Shown here: piece after piece, positions 18,609-26,879 of the stretch | Layout: the number at the start of each line of letters is the position of its first letter | Position numbering within the stretch: position 1 is the stretch's first letter | DNA from: JAAYXS01 sp964550375 | Lineage (GTDB): Bacteria; Planctomycetota; Phycisphaerae; UBA1845; Fen-1342 | Assembly (NCBI GenBank): GCA_964550375.1 | Contig: CAZJYX010000020.1 | Location: forward strand, 1-64,000 | DNA length: 64,000 nt | Direction of reading: 5' to 3' | Program-made: the position numbers and the translations under genes | Notes under the pieces: model-generated | The model's input: only the letters and a program-made list of their open reading frames with translations | Database searches by the model: none | What the model was told of the DNA's origin: nothing

Positions 18609-20012
18609 ATGATGTTGGCTGTCACGCGGACAGGTCTGCTGGTCATCCTGTTGGCGACGGCGGCGCGCCCACAGGATTCGCCGACCATGACCCCGCCTGC
18701 GCCCGGCACGCCACCATCACTGTCCGTTCGCCAGCAGGGCATTCGCGACCGCGTGCGGCAACTCGAAAGCCGCATGGCCATGCTCATCCGCCTGTTGGAG
18801 GAGAGTGGCCCGGACCAGGCCACGCGGCTGGGCGCGGCCATCGATTGGTCCGGGCAGCAGCAGCTCAAGCGCCGGCTGGGCCAGGTCGTCGAGTTGCTGG
18901 AGGCTCAGCGCCTCAGCGACGCCGAACGCGCGCAGGAGGCGCTGCTGTCCGACCTCGCGCAAATGCTGCGCCACCTGACCGACACGACGACCGACTACGA
19001 CCGCAAGCGTGAGTACCGCAAGCGCCTGGACGGCTTCAAGCAGGTGATTCGCGCACTGCTCGACGAGCAGCGCCGCGTGCTCTACGGCACGCAGGCCGCC
19101 CAGGCTCAGCCGGACCCCACCGACCACGCGGCACTACGCGCCCTGGAACGGCAGCAACGCGAACTCCAGCGCAACACGGGCGACCTGGCAGCCGACATGC
19201 AAGCAACGGGGGACGAGTCGACGGAAACCCCCGGCAGCCGGCAGATCGGCAACGCGGGCGGGAACATGCAGCGCGCAGCGGATCGCCTGGCCGAAGCCCG
19301 GCCGGCCGATGCAGCCCCGCTTCAGGCCGCAGCCCTCGAGCAGTTGCAGCGGGCCCTGGACGAACTGGACGACGCGCTCCGGCAGGTTCGTCGCGAGGAA
19401 CTGGCCGAGACGCTGACCACGCTCGAGGCGCGCTTCCGGCAGATGCTGGCGCGCGAGCAGCAGGTGCGTGCCGATGTCCTGGTGCTCGGCACCCGGCCGG
19501 CTGACGAGTGGCCGCGGGCCGACCACTTGCGCCTGCTCGATGCGACCCAGACCCAGCAGGCCGTCGCCGAGGATTGCCAGGCCGTCGTACGCATCCTGCT
19601 CGATGAGGGCACCGCGGTGGTGCTGCCGGAACTGGCCGCCCAGTTGGCCGCGGACATGGCGGCCGTCGCGGCACGCCTCGCCGACGCGGATGTCTCCGCA
19701 GTCACCGTGGCCGCCCTGGATCAGATCATCGCCCTGCTGGAGGAAATCACCGGGGCCATCGAGGGGCAGCGCCGGCAGGAGCAGGCAGACCTGCTGCGCC
19801 CGGCCGGTGGCGGCCCACAGGCTGACATGCGTTCGCTGCTGCGGCCATCGGCGGAACTGAGCCTGCTGCGCTCGTCGCAACAGCGCATCAACGAGCGCAC
19901 CGCGGCATTGGCTGCTGATCCCGCGGATGAGACGCGCGCCGTAATCCAGGACCTGGCCCAGCGGCAACAGCGGCTGGCCGAGCTAGCGCAACGGATGCAC
20001 GAAAGGCGGTAG
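18609..20012 (+). CDS. Secreted coiled-coil protein, unknown function
   Basis: The 467-residue protein has a signal peptide (residues 1-21, ending in ATAARPQ) and is otherwise rich in Gln, Glu, Arg, Ala and Leu in heptad-like order, with coiled coil predicted by eye over about residues 40-165 and 175-460. It contains no enzyme motif. GGAAG lies seven bases before the ATG. It follows the DUF4175-like gene by 29 bases and precedes the next gene by two, so it is part of the same operon. A structural or scaffolding role in the periplasm is plausible from composition only. Confidence 0.65.
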   Translation: MMLAVTRTGLLVILLATAARPQDSPTMTPPAPGTPPSLSVRQQGIRDRVRQLESRMAMLIRLLEESGPDQATRLGAAIDWSGQQQLKRRLGQVVELLEAQRLSDAERAQEALLSDLAQMLRHLTDTTTDYDRKREYRKRLDGFKQVIRALLDEQRRVLYGTQAAQAQPDPTDHAALRALERQQRELQRNTGDLAADMQATGDESTETPGSRQIGNAGGNMQRAADRLAEARPADAAPLQAAALEQLQRALDELDDALRQVRREELAETLTTLEARFRQMLAREQQVRADVLVLGTRPADEWPRADHLRLLDATQTQQAVAEDCQAVVRILLDEGTAVVLPELAAQLAADMAAVAARLADADVSAVTVAALDQIIALLEEITGAIEGQRRQEQADLLRPAGGGPQADMRSLLRPSAELSLLRSSQQRINERTAALAADPADETRAVIQDLAQRQQRLAELAQRMHERR

Positions 20013-20014
20013 GC

Positions 20015-21052
20015 GTGCGGTTGGCGACATACATACTGGCGACATTGGCAGCGGCGAGTACCGCGCCGAGCGCGCTCGCACAGGAATCGTCCGGCCGCCT
20101 CGCACACCTCAACCAGGCCTTCCGTGAACACATTGGCAGGCTGGGCCCGGAACACACAGCCGCCCGTGAACTGATCGAACAGAGCTGGCCGGCGTATAGT
20201 GCCGAGCAGCCCGAGAGCTTCGTCCCCGACGCCCTGGTCCAGCTCTATCCGGTCTTTGCCGAGGCACTGGCGGCATTCGATTACGATCATCACCATCAGG
20301 CCGCACGGCTGCTGGAGCCGTTGGCCGCGCACGCCGACCCCTACCTTGCCGCGACGGCGCGCTACTTCCACGTGCGTCTGCTGGTGGCGTGCGGGCTGCT
20401 GGAAGAGGCTGAGGCCCGGTTGCAGGACTTGCCCGCGCAGCGCGACGAGCTGGCGGCGCACACGCCCTACGCCCCGCACTTCTGGCTGATCCGGGCGCAT
20501 TGCCAGGCCGGCAACCTGCGCTATGAGGAGGCCGGCCGGACGCTGCAAGCGCTGCTGACGGATTTTTCCGATGCCGGCGAGGCGGTCAGCGCCGCGGCCC
20601 GCCAGATGTTGCTGGAACTCGCCGGTCGCCGCGCGGGTTCGCTGGAGGAAGTCGCCAAACTGATGGCGTATTCCGCCGCCCGGCTCGACTCCGCCGATGT
20701 GAGCGCGCGGCTGCGCGGCCGTCAGGACGACATCGTCACGCTGCTGGACCGGCTCATCGCCGAGGCGCGGACGCTGGAAGACCTGCAAGCGGCCGGTGCC
20801 GGGCAGCCGCGTTCCGCCCAGCGGGGCGACGACCAGCCGCGCGCCGGTGCACAGGAGTCAGTGTTGCCCGGTGCACAGGCCGGCGAGATCGGCGAGCTGC
20901 ACGATGTGCCGCGCGGCACGCCGGGCGAAGCCTGGGGGCAGCTTCCGCCGGCCGAGCGTGAGCGCATCCTGCAATCGCTGCGCGAGCGCTTCCCCTCGCG
21001 CTATCGCCAGCTTGTTGAGCAATACTACCGATCCCTGGCAGAGGAGCAGTGA
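20015..21052 (+). CDS. Secreted helical-repeat protein, unknown function
   Basis: The 345-residue protein begins with a GTG start two bases after the previous stop and has a signal peptide ending near ALA-QES (residue 23). The middle is all helical, with TPR-like pairs (YDHHHQAARLLEPLAAHADP, YEEAGRTLQALLTDF). The C terminus carries a Gln/Gly/Ala linker and the pattern LPPAERERILQSLRERFPSRYRQLVEQYYRSLAEE, which closely resembles the end of proteins next to vWA genes in other planctomycetes. Its stop overlaps the possible GTG start of the next gene. No enzymatic motif is visible. Confidence 0.65.
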   Translation: MRLATYILATLAAASTAPSALAQESSGRLAHLNQAFREHIGRLGPEHTAARELIEQSWPAYSAEQPESFVPDALVQLYPVFAEALAAFDYDHHHQAARLLEPLAAHADPYLAATARYFHVRLLVACGLLEEAEARLQDLPAQRDELAAHTPYAPHFWLIRAHCQAGNLRYEEAGRTLQALLTDFSDAGEAVSAAARQMLLELAGRRAGSLEEVAKLMAYSAARLDSADVSARLRGRQDDIVTLLDRLIAEARTLEDLQAAGAGQPRSAQRGDDQPRAGAQESVLPGAQAGEIGELHDVPRGTPGEAWGQLPPAERERILQSLRERFPSRYRQLVEQYYRSLAEEQ

Positions 21053-21054
21053 GC

Positions 21055-22320
21055 ATGTTGCCCCGCGCGGCCCGAATTCTCTTGCCGCAAGCAACCGTCG
21101 CGGTCCTGTGGGCCCTGATGCCCGCTGCGTTGGTGCGGTCGGCGTGCGCCGACACCGGCGCGCCCGCCCCGCCGCGGCTCAGCATCACCCAACTCAACGG
21201 CCAGACCGCTACCGGTCAACTCGTGGAAGTGGCACCCGACCTGGTCATTCGCGTCGAAGATGACGCCCTGACGATCCCCTGGAGCGAAGTGCTGCAGATT
21301 CGTCCGCTGGCTGCCCGGCCGGCGGAACTGCCGGGCGCTGAAGCCCCGCTGCGTTTCTTCCTGGTCGACGGCTCCACGTTTGGCGGCGAAATCATTTCGG
21401 CCGAAAGTGCGGACCTGGCGATTCGGCTGGCCGACGGCCGCACGTGCCATCCGGATCTCGCGGCGCTGCGCGCGGTGCACGTGCGTTCCGCCGGCCCGGC
21501 TGGCCAAGCCCGCCTGGCCGAAGCAGAGCACGAGCAGGCGGCGACGCCGGCGGATGCCGCCGCGGATGTCGCCGTCGTGGCCCGGGGCGACGAAGTCCTG
21601 GTGCTGCGCGGCCGCATTCTGGCGTTCGATGCGACGGGCGCGCTGCTGGACTGGAACGCGCGCGTGGTTCATCTGCCCTGGGCGCGCCTGGCCGGCCTGC
21701 TGTTCTCGCAGACCACCGAGCGGCGCGCCGCCTGTCTCGTGCGGCTGCACGACGGCGACGCGCTGGCCGGCGCGATAAGCGGCGGCACAAGCGCGGCGCT
21801 GCTGCTGCGCTCCGCCATCTTCGAGCAGGACCTCGCCCTGCCGTGGTCGGCCATCAGCCGCATCGATTGCCGCAGCGACCGTCTGGTCATCCTGTCGGAC
21901 GTGCCGCCGCTGCGCTACGAGTTCGAACCATGCTTCGACAAGACCTGGGATTACGCCCGCGACGCAACGCTGACCGGCGGGCCGATCATGCTGGGGGGCC
22001 AGGTCTACGCCCGCGGGCTGACGATGCATAGCCGCGCTGCGCTGACGTACCGGCTCGACGGCGCCTTCACCGAATTCGCCGCGGTCGTCGGCATCGTCGC
22101 TGAGATGGGCCCGCGCGGCTGCGTCGATCTGCGCGTGATGGGCGACGGAAGCGTCCTGTGGGAGGCACGGGACGTGCGCGGCGGCCAGGCCCCGCGGACG
22201 GTGACAGTGGACGTTGCCGGCGTGCAGGAACTGCGGCTGGAGGTCGATTACGGGCGTGACCTTGACCTGTCCGACCACGTCGCCTGGGGATTCGCCCGGC
22301 TGATTCGCCGAGAACCGTAA
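21055..22320 (+). CDS. Secreted protein with C-terminal NPCBM-like domain
   Basis: The 421-residue protein has a signal peptide (about residues 1-32). Its C-terminal 130 residues, from FDKTWDYARDATLTGGPI through 'YARGLTMHSRAALTYRLDG' and 'DLRVMGDGSVLWEA' to 'ELRLEVDYG', match the NPCBM domain, a carbohydrate-binding jelly roll. The N-terminal part contains repeated small beta units such as 'LNGQTATGQLVEVAPDLVIRV' that recall SH3-like folds. I chose ATG 21055 because GAGGAG lies at 21041-21046, eight bases upstream; a GTG at 21049 is too close to that site. It probably binds polysaccharide in the periplasm or envelope. Confidence 0.75.
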   Translation: MLPRAARILLPQATVAVLWALMPAALVRSACADTGAPAPPRLSITQLNGQTATGQLVEVAPDLVIRVEDDALTIPWSEVLQIRPLAARPAELPGAEAPLRFFLVDGSTFGGEIISAESADLAIRLADGRTCHPDLAALRAVHVRSAGPAGQARLAEAEHEQAATPADAAADVAVVARGDEVLVLRGRILAFDATGALLDWNARVVHLPWARLAGLLFSQTTERRAACLVRLHDGDALAGAISGGTSAALLLRSAIFEQDLALPWSAISRIDCRSDRLVILSDVPPLRYEFEPCFDKTWDYARDATLTGGPIMLGGQVYARGLTMHSRAALTYRLDGAFTEFAAVVGIVAEMGPRGCVDLRVMGDGSVLWEARDVRGGQAPRTVTVDVAGVQELRLEVDYGRDLDLSDHVAWGFARLIRREP

Positions 22321-22330
22321 GCGAGAGAGC

Positions 22331-23911
22331 ATGCCGACAGCGCCCGCGAATCTCAGCACCACGCCCAGCTCGGCCCGCCTGGCCGTGCTGCTTGTCTGCA
22401 TTGCGGCGCCGCTGGTCTGCGCTCAGGACGCCAGCAGCGCCCTTGAGCTGGTGCGGGCCGATGAAGACCGCCGCTGCGCCGCCTTCGCCACCGTCAGCCT
22501 GGCCGTCGTCTGCGTCTTCGAGGATCAGCGTTGCACGGTAGGCGGCGCCGGCGTCCTGATAGATTCGGCCGGCTACGGCCTCACCAACTTCCACGTCGTG
22601 GCGGCCATTCTGGATTCACGCCGTGCTTACGGCGGGCTGGCCGACGGTCGCCTCTATCCGCTGCGCGTGATCGGCATCGACCCCGGCGGGGACATCGCGC
22701 TGTTCAAGCTCGAGCACGACGGCCCGTTTGAACACGCCACCTTCGGCGACGCCGACCAGCTTCAGGTCGGGCAGTGGCTGGCTGCGCTCGGTAACCCCTT
22801 CCTACTCGCCGAAGACTTCATCCCGACCATCACGCTGGGCGTCGTCAGCGGGCTGCACCGCTACCAGTACGGCGCGGGCAACCTGCTGGAATACGCCGAC
22901 TGCGTGCAGGTCTCCACGTCGATCAACCCTGGCAACTCGGGCGGCCCGATAGTGGACCTGGGCGGCCGCGTGGTCGCAATCGCTGGGCGGGCGTCGTTCG
23001 AGGAGCGCGGCCGGGTCAACGTCGGCCTGGCTTACGGCGTACCGATCAACCAGGTGCGGCGTTTCCTGCCGGCGCTGCGGGCCGGCCGGATGTGCCGGCA
23101 CGGCACGCTGGGCGCAACCGTCCAACTGGTTGGCCAAGAGCTGATCTTCAACGCGGTGCAGGACCTCTCGCCCGCCGGGCGCGCGGGGATCGAGCTTGGC
23201 GATGTGCTGCTGAGCATCAACGGCCGGCCCGTGCGGACGCCGAACGAGTTCAACAACGCCATTGCGAGCTTGCCGGCCGGCTGGCCGGTTGCGGTCGGCC
23301 TGCGGCGCGGCGGGCGCGACCTGCTGGTACACACGCGGCTGGCACCGCTGGCGCTGCCGAACCTGCCGGTGTATATACCGACGCTGGCGGACAACCACGC
23401 CGAGATTCGACGCCTGCTGGCTGACTTCGCCGGTCGCGATGTCGGCCGCGCCGGCCCGCGAGTCGTGAACATCACCTGCGAAGTGCGTCACGAAGGCGAG
23501 GACGGAGAACTGCAGTCATCCTGGCCGAGCGCCGCCGTCGCGCAGGAGTGGCACGAGCTTGTCACCCCGCTGCTCAGCCTGCCCGAACTGGACGTGACCT
23601 GGGAGGCGCTGGGGGGCGACGAGGTTCAGGGCTGCATCGTTTCTGTCATCGAGCAGCGCCGCCCGGACAGCCGCCGCCTGCGCTGGAAGCTGGATTTTGA
23701 CACCGGCGAGCTGCGCGCGGTCACAATTGGCGACGCGACCGAACCCGAACTCGTCACCTGGCAGCCGGAAGCACGCCGCCAGTTCGGCGACCTGCGCTGG
23801 CCGGCCAGGTGGGTTCGACAAACGGCCGCCGGCGAGCGGCTCGTGATTCATGTTGATGAGCTGGTCATTGAGGGCATGGATGAACCGGTTGACCAGGAGG
23901 CCAAGCCGTGA
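22331..23911 (+). CDS. HtrA/DegP-like serine protease with PDZ domain, active
   Basis: The 526-residue protein is exported (signal peptide to about residue 31). The trypsin-like domain has the full catalytic triad: His88 in LTNFHVV, Asp121 in GGDIALFKL and Ser203 in NPGNSGGPI. A PDZ domain follows (about 255-340, LSPAGRAGIELGDVLLSINGRPV). The last 180 residues form an extra C-terminal domain rich in beta strands that is not part of standard DegP. It should act as a periplasmic protease or chaperone in protein quality control. Its stop codon overlaps the GTG start of a second HtrA-like gene, which in turn overlaps a third. Confidence 0.9.
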   Translation: MPTAPANLSTTPSSARLAVLLVCIAAPLVCAQDASSALELVRADEDRRCAAFATVSLAVVCVFEDQRCTVGGAGVLIDSAGYGLTNFHVVAAILDSRRAYGGLADGRLYPLRVIGIDPGGDIALFKLEHDGPFEHATFGDADQLQVGQWLAALGNPFLLAEDFIPTITLGVVSGLHRYQYGAGNLLEYADCVQVSTSINPGNSGGPIVDLGGRVVAIAGRASFEERGRVNVGLAYGVPINQVRRFLPALRAGRMCRHGTLGATVQLVGQELIFNAVQDLSPAGRAGIELGDVLLSINGRPVRTPNEFNNAIASLPAGWPVAVGLRRGGRDLLVHTRLAPLALPNLPVYIPTLADNHAEIRRLLADFAGRDVGRAGPRVVNITCEVRHEGEDGELQSSWPSAAVAQEWHELVTPLLSLPELDVTWEALGGDEVQGCIVSVIEQRRPDSRRLRWKLDFDTGELRAVTIGDATEPELVTWQPEARRQFGDLRWPARWVRQTAAGERLVIHVDELVIEGMDEPVDQEAKP

Positions 23912-24921
23912 AGCCGGGCGCCGGTCTGCTTGCACTCCTGCTCGCCGGCCTGCTGCCAGGCCCCTCGGCGGGCGCGCAAACACCCGCGACGGACAATCCC
24001 TTTGCCGCCGCGATCGACCGGGCCGGCCAGCGCGTCGTCAAGCTTCACGGCGCTGCGTTCGGACGCGAGCCGGGCTACGGCTCCGGCGTCCTGATTTCGG
24101 CGGACGGCCGAATCGTGACGACACTTTCGGCCATGCTGGCGGGCCGCACGCTGCGGGCCGTGCTGCCGGACGGCCGCGTGTTGCCGGCCGAACTCCTCAT
24201 GGAGGACGAGCAGCGGCACCTGGCGCTGCTGAAGGTCGCGGCTGACGGGCTCCCGTTCTTCGAGTTCGATAGCAGCGCCCACCTGACGCCGGGCGACTGG
24301 GTCATCTCCGCAGCCAATCCTTTCAAGGTCGCCGACGGCCCGGAGCCGGTTTCGATCAACGTGGGCACCTTCTCCGCCCGGGCCCACCTGGCGGCCGTTC
24401 ATCGCGCCCAGGACTTCCCGTATGACGGCCCGGTCCTGCTCGTTGACATGGTGGTAAGCACGCCGGGCAGCGCCGGCGGCGCCCTCGTGGACGCCGACGG
24501 CCGGCTGGTCGGCCTGGTCGGACGAGCGGTTACCGGCCGACGCACCGGCACCTGGATCAACCACGCCCTGCCGGTGGAACAGGTCGCGCAGTTCGTGCAC
24601 GGTGAGCCGTACCGATCGGCCGGCGGCGACGAGGACGCCACGGCGACTAATCGCCTGACGGCCCTAGGCATCCGCCTGCTCGACCTCGGCGGCCGATTGC
24701 GGCCGGCCTACATCGAACGCGTGCGCCCGGCCTCGCCCGCCGACATTGCCGGATTGCGCGCGAACGATTTGGTCGTCGCTATGAACGGCGCGGCCGTCAG
24801 TAGCTGCGAGGACTTCCGGCGTACTCTGCGGCTTGCCGCCGAACCGGACCGCGTCACGTTGGTCATAAAGCGCGGCGACGAAATGACAGTGGTGAACTTG
24901 CCGATGGAAACCTCGCCCTGA
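23908..24921 (+). CDS. HtrA-like protein without catalytic triad (pseudoprotease)
   Basis: This 337-residue secreted protein (signal peptide to about residue 23) aligns over its length with trypsin-like HtrA proteins and has a PDZ domain at the end (RPASPADIAGLRANDLVVAMNG). All three catalytic residues are replaced: the histidine by Ser74 (VTTLSAML), the aspartate by His104 (QRHLALLKV), and the serine by Ala189 (TPGSAGGAL). The fold motifs around them stay intact, which argues for kept structure and lost chemistry and not for decay. It starts on a GTG that overlaps the stop of the active protease, so the two are made together. It may bind substrates or regulate its active neighbour; this is inferred. 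Confidence 0.85.
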   Translation: MKPGAGLLALLLAGLLPGPSAGAQTPATDNPFAAAIDRAGQRVVKLHGAAFGREPGYGSGVLISADGRIVTTLSAMLAGRTLRAVLPDGRVLPAELLMEDEQRHLALLKVAADGLPFFEFDSSAHLTPGDWVISAANPFKVADGPEPVSINVGTFSARAHLAAVHRAQDFPYDGPVLLVDMVVSTPGSAGGALVDADGRLVGLVGRAVTGRRTGTWINHALPVEQVAQFVHGEPYRSAGGDEDATATNRLTALGIRLLDLGGRLRPAYIERVRPASPADIAGLRANDLVVAMNGAAVSSCEDFRRTLRLAAEPDRVTLVIKRGDEMTVVNLPMETSP

Positions 24922-26036
24922 TGACCGTGGCCAGGATCATGCCGGTAGTCTGTGTGTGCGCGGCGACGCTGGTAAGCGCTGCCGGTGATGCGGGCGCGGC
25001 CGGCCGGCTGCGCGGTGCTCAACAGCAGGTCTTCAACGCCGCCCTGGCCGCCGTCGAACCAGTCATCGTACGCATCGAGACCATCGGCGGAGCGGCGCCG
25101 GGGGACACCAGCCGCGCCGGCTTGGGCGACGCGCTTCGGCCGGGGCAAGGTCCAGCCACCGGCGTCATCTGCTCGGCGGACGGCCACATACTCACCAGCA
25201 GCTTCGGCTTCCTGCACAACCCGCTGGTCATCATCGTCACCCTCAGCGACGGCCGCTGTTTTGTCGCCAGGCTGATTGCCCGCGATTACCCCGGCCGCCT
25301 CACGCTGCTGAAGATCGACGCCGTCGGGCTGCCGGAGCCCGAGTGGCTGGCGGCCGCGCAACTGCGCGCCGGGCAATGGGCACTCGCCGCCGGCTGCGGC
25401 CACGCCAGCCCCCGGCCGGCCCTGTCGGTGGGTGTTCTCAGTGCGGTGGCGCGCCTAGGGGGCCGGGCCGTGCAGACCGACGTCAAGACCTCCCCCGCCA
25501 ACTACGGCGGTCCGCTGTTCGACTCGGCAGGCCGCGTGATCGGCATCTGCGTTCCGAAGGCCGGGCAGGGCGACGACGAGGTGGCCGGCACGGAATGGTA
25601 CGACTCCGGCATCGGCTTCGCGATCCGCCACGACTACATCCAGGAGCGCCTCCCCCGGCTCAAGGCCGGCGAAGACCTGCATGCAGGCTTCATGGGCCTG
25701 AGGTTTGCGGAGGACTGGCCGCTGGTCGGCGATCCAGCCGCAGACGCACCGACCGTCGGCGTACGAATCAACGCCGTCCCGGACGGCCCGGGCCGCGCAG
25801 CCGGCCTGGTTGCGGGTGACATCGTGACACATGTGGACGGCCAACCTATACCCGGCCTGCTGGAACTGCGCCGCGTGCTCGCCCGCCGAGCCGCCGGCGA
25901 CACCGTGGAACTTGCGGTCCGGCGCGGCGCCGAGCAGACGCGCGCGTCCGTCACGCTTGCCAGGGCCGCGGAGTTGCGGCAAGAAGGCGGACCGCCAGCC
26001 ACGCCGCCCGATCCGGACCAGCCGCCGCCGGGTTGA
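24921..26036 (+). CDS. Second HtrA-like pseudoprotease with PDZ domain
   Basis: The 371-residue protein has a signal peptide (to about residue 27), a trypsin-like fold and a PDZ domain (about 270-345, GPGRAAGLVAGDIVTHVDGQPI). As in the gene before, the triad is lost: Phe95 stands where histidine belongs (LTSSFGFL), Arg126 replaces the aspartate (GRLTLLKI), and Tyr195 replaces the serine (SPANYGGPL). The ATG overlaps the preceding stop (ATGA), so it is translationally coupled. The tail is Pro-rich. Because the substitutions differ from those in the second protein, the two lines probably lost activity separately or have long diverged. It closes the envelope block. Confidence 0.85.
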   Translation: MTVARIMPVVCVCAATLVSAAGDAGAAGRLRGAQQQVFNAALAAVEPVIVRIETIGGAAPGDTSRAGLGDALRPGQGPATGVICSADGHILTSSFGFLHNPLVIIVTLSDGRCFVARLIARDYPGRLTLLKIDAVGLPEPEWLAAAQLRAGQWALAAGCGHASPRPALSVGVLSAVARLGGRAVQTDVKTSPANYGGPLFDSAGRVIGICVPKAGQGDDEVAGTEWYDSGIGFAIRHDYIQERLPRLKAGEDLHAGFMGLRFAEDWPLVGDPAADAPTVGVRINAVPDGPGRAAGLVAGDIVTHVDGQPIPGLLELRRVLARRAAGDTVELAVRRGAEQTRASVTLARAAELRQEGGPPATPPDPDQPPPG

Positions 26037-26135
26037 CCGTGCAAAGGCCGAGAACGACAACGCCGCCGCGCATGTCGCGGTCAAGCCACGCATCGCCGAG
26101 TACAATCCCAAGACTGCGGCCGAGCGAGAACAGCC

Positions 26136-26879
26136 ATGGACGTCGCCCTCTTCGTCACCTGCCTGACCGACACGTTCTTCCCGCGCGTGGGGGAGGCGGT
26201 CGTACGCGTGCTGCGGCACTTCGGCTGCCGGGTGCATTTCCCACCCGCCCAGACCTGCTGCGGCCAGCCGGCCTACAACGGCGGCTTTCACACCGAGGCG
26301 GCCAAGCTGGCCCGCCGCATGATCAAGGTTTTCGAGCCGTTCGACGCGGTCGTCAGCCCGTCCGCCTCGTGCGCCACGATGATTCGGCAACACTATCCGA
26401 CACTGCTGGAGAACGACCCTGACTGGCGGGAACGCGCCGCGCGCCTGGCCGCCAGAACGCACGAGTTCACAACCTTCCTGGCGGACCGTTGCCAGGTGGA
26501 CCTCGCCGCCCACCTGCGCTTTGCTGAGCCGGTCACGTTCCACTACCCGTGCCATGCCCGCGAGACCTACGGGGTGGAGCGGTTGCAGGGCTGGCTGACC
26601 GGCAGCGCGGGCGTGGACCTCCGCGTGCCGGAGCATCCCGACTGCTGCTGCGGCTTCGGCGGCGTGTTCGCCGTTGATTATCCCGAGATCAGCGCGGCCA
26701 TGCTCGACGACAAGCTCAGGCTGCTCGCGGCTACCGGGGCACGCCTGGTAGTCTGCAACGAGGGTGGCTGCACGCTGAACATCGCCGGCGGCGCCCGGCG
26801 CCGCGGGCTGCCGCTGCGCTGTCGGCACCTGGCGGAGTGCCTGGCGGAATCGCTCGGCCTAATGGAGCCGCAGCCATGA
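26136..26879 (+). CDS. lutA: Lactate utilization protein A (Fe-S subunit)
   Basis: The 247-residue protein shows the two CCG domains of LutA/YkgE: AQTCCGQPAYNGG (about residue 44) with YPCHARETYG, and HPDCCCGFGGVFA with NEGGCTLN near the end. The cysteines bind iron-sulfur centres. LutA, LutB and LutC together oxidise L-lactate to pyruvate in the cytoplasm. The length matches the family (about 240). It begins the lutABC operon: its stop overlaps the ATG of lutB. It is 100 bases behind the HtrA-like block and likely has its own promoter, which I could not place. Confidence 0.9.
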   Translation: MDVALFVTCLTDTFFPRVGEAVVRVLRHFGCRVHFPPAQTCCGQPAYNGGFHTEAAKLARRMIKVFEPFDAVVSPSASCATMIRQHYPTLLENDPDWRERAARLAARTHEFTTFLADRCQVDLAAHLRFAEPVTFHYPCHARETYGVERLQGWLTGSAGVDLRVPEHPDCCCGFGGVFAVDYPEISAAMLDDKLRLLAATGARLVVCNEGGCTLNIAGGARRRGLPLRCRHLAECLAESLGLMEPQP

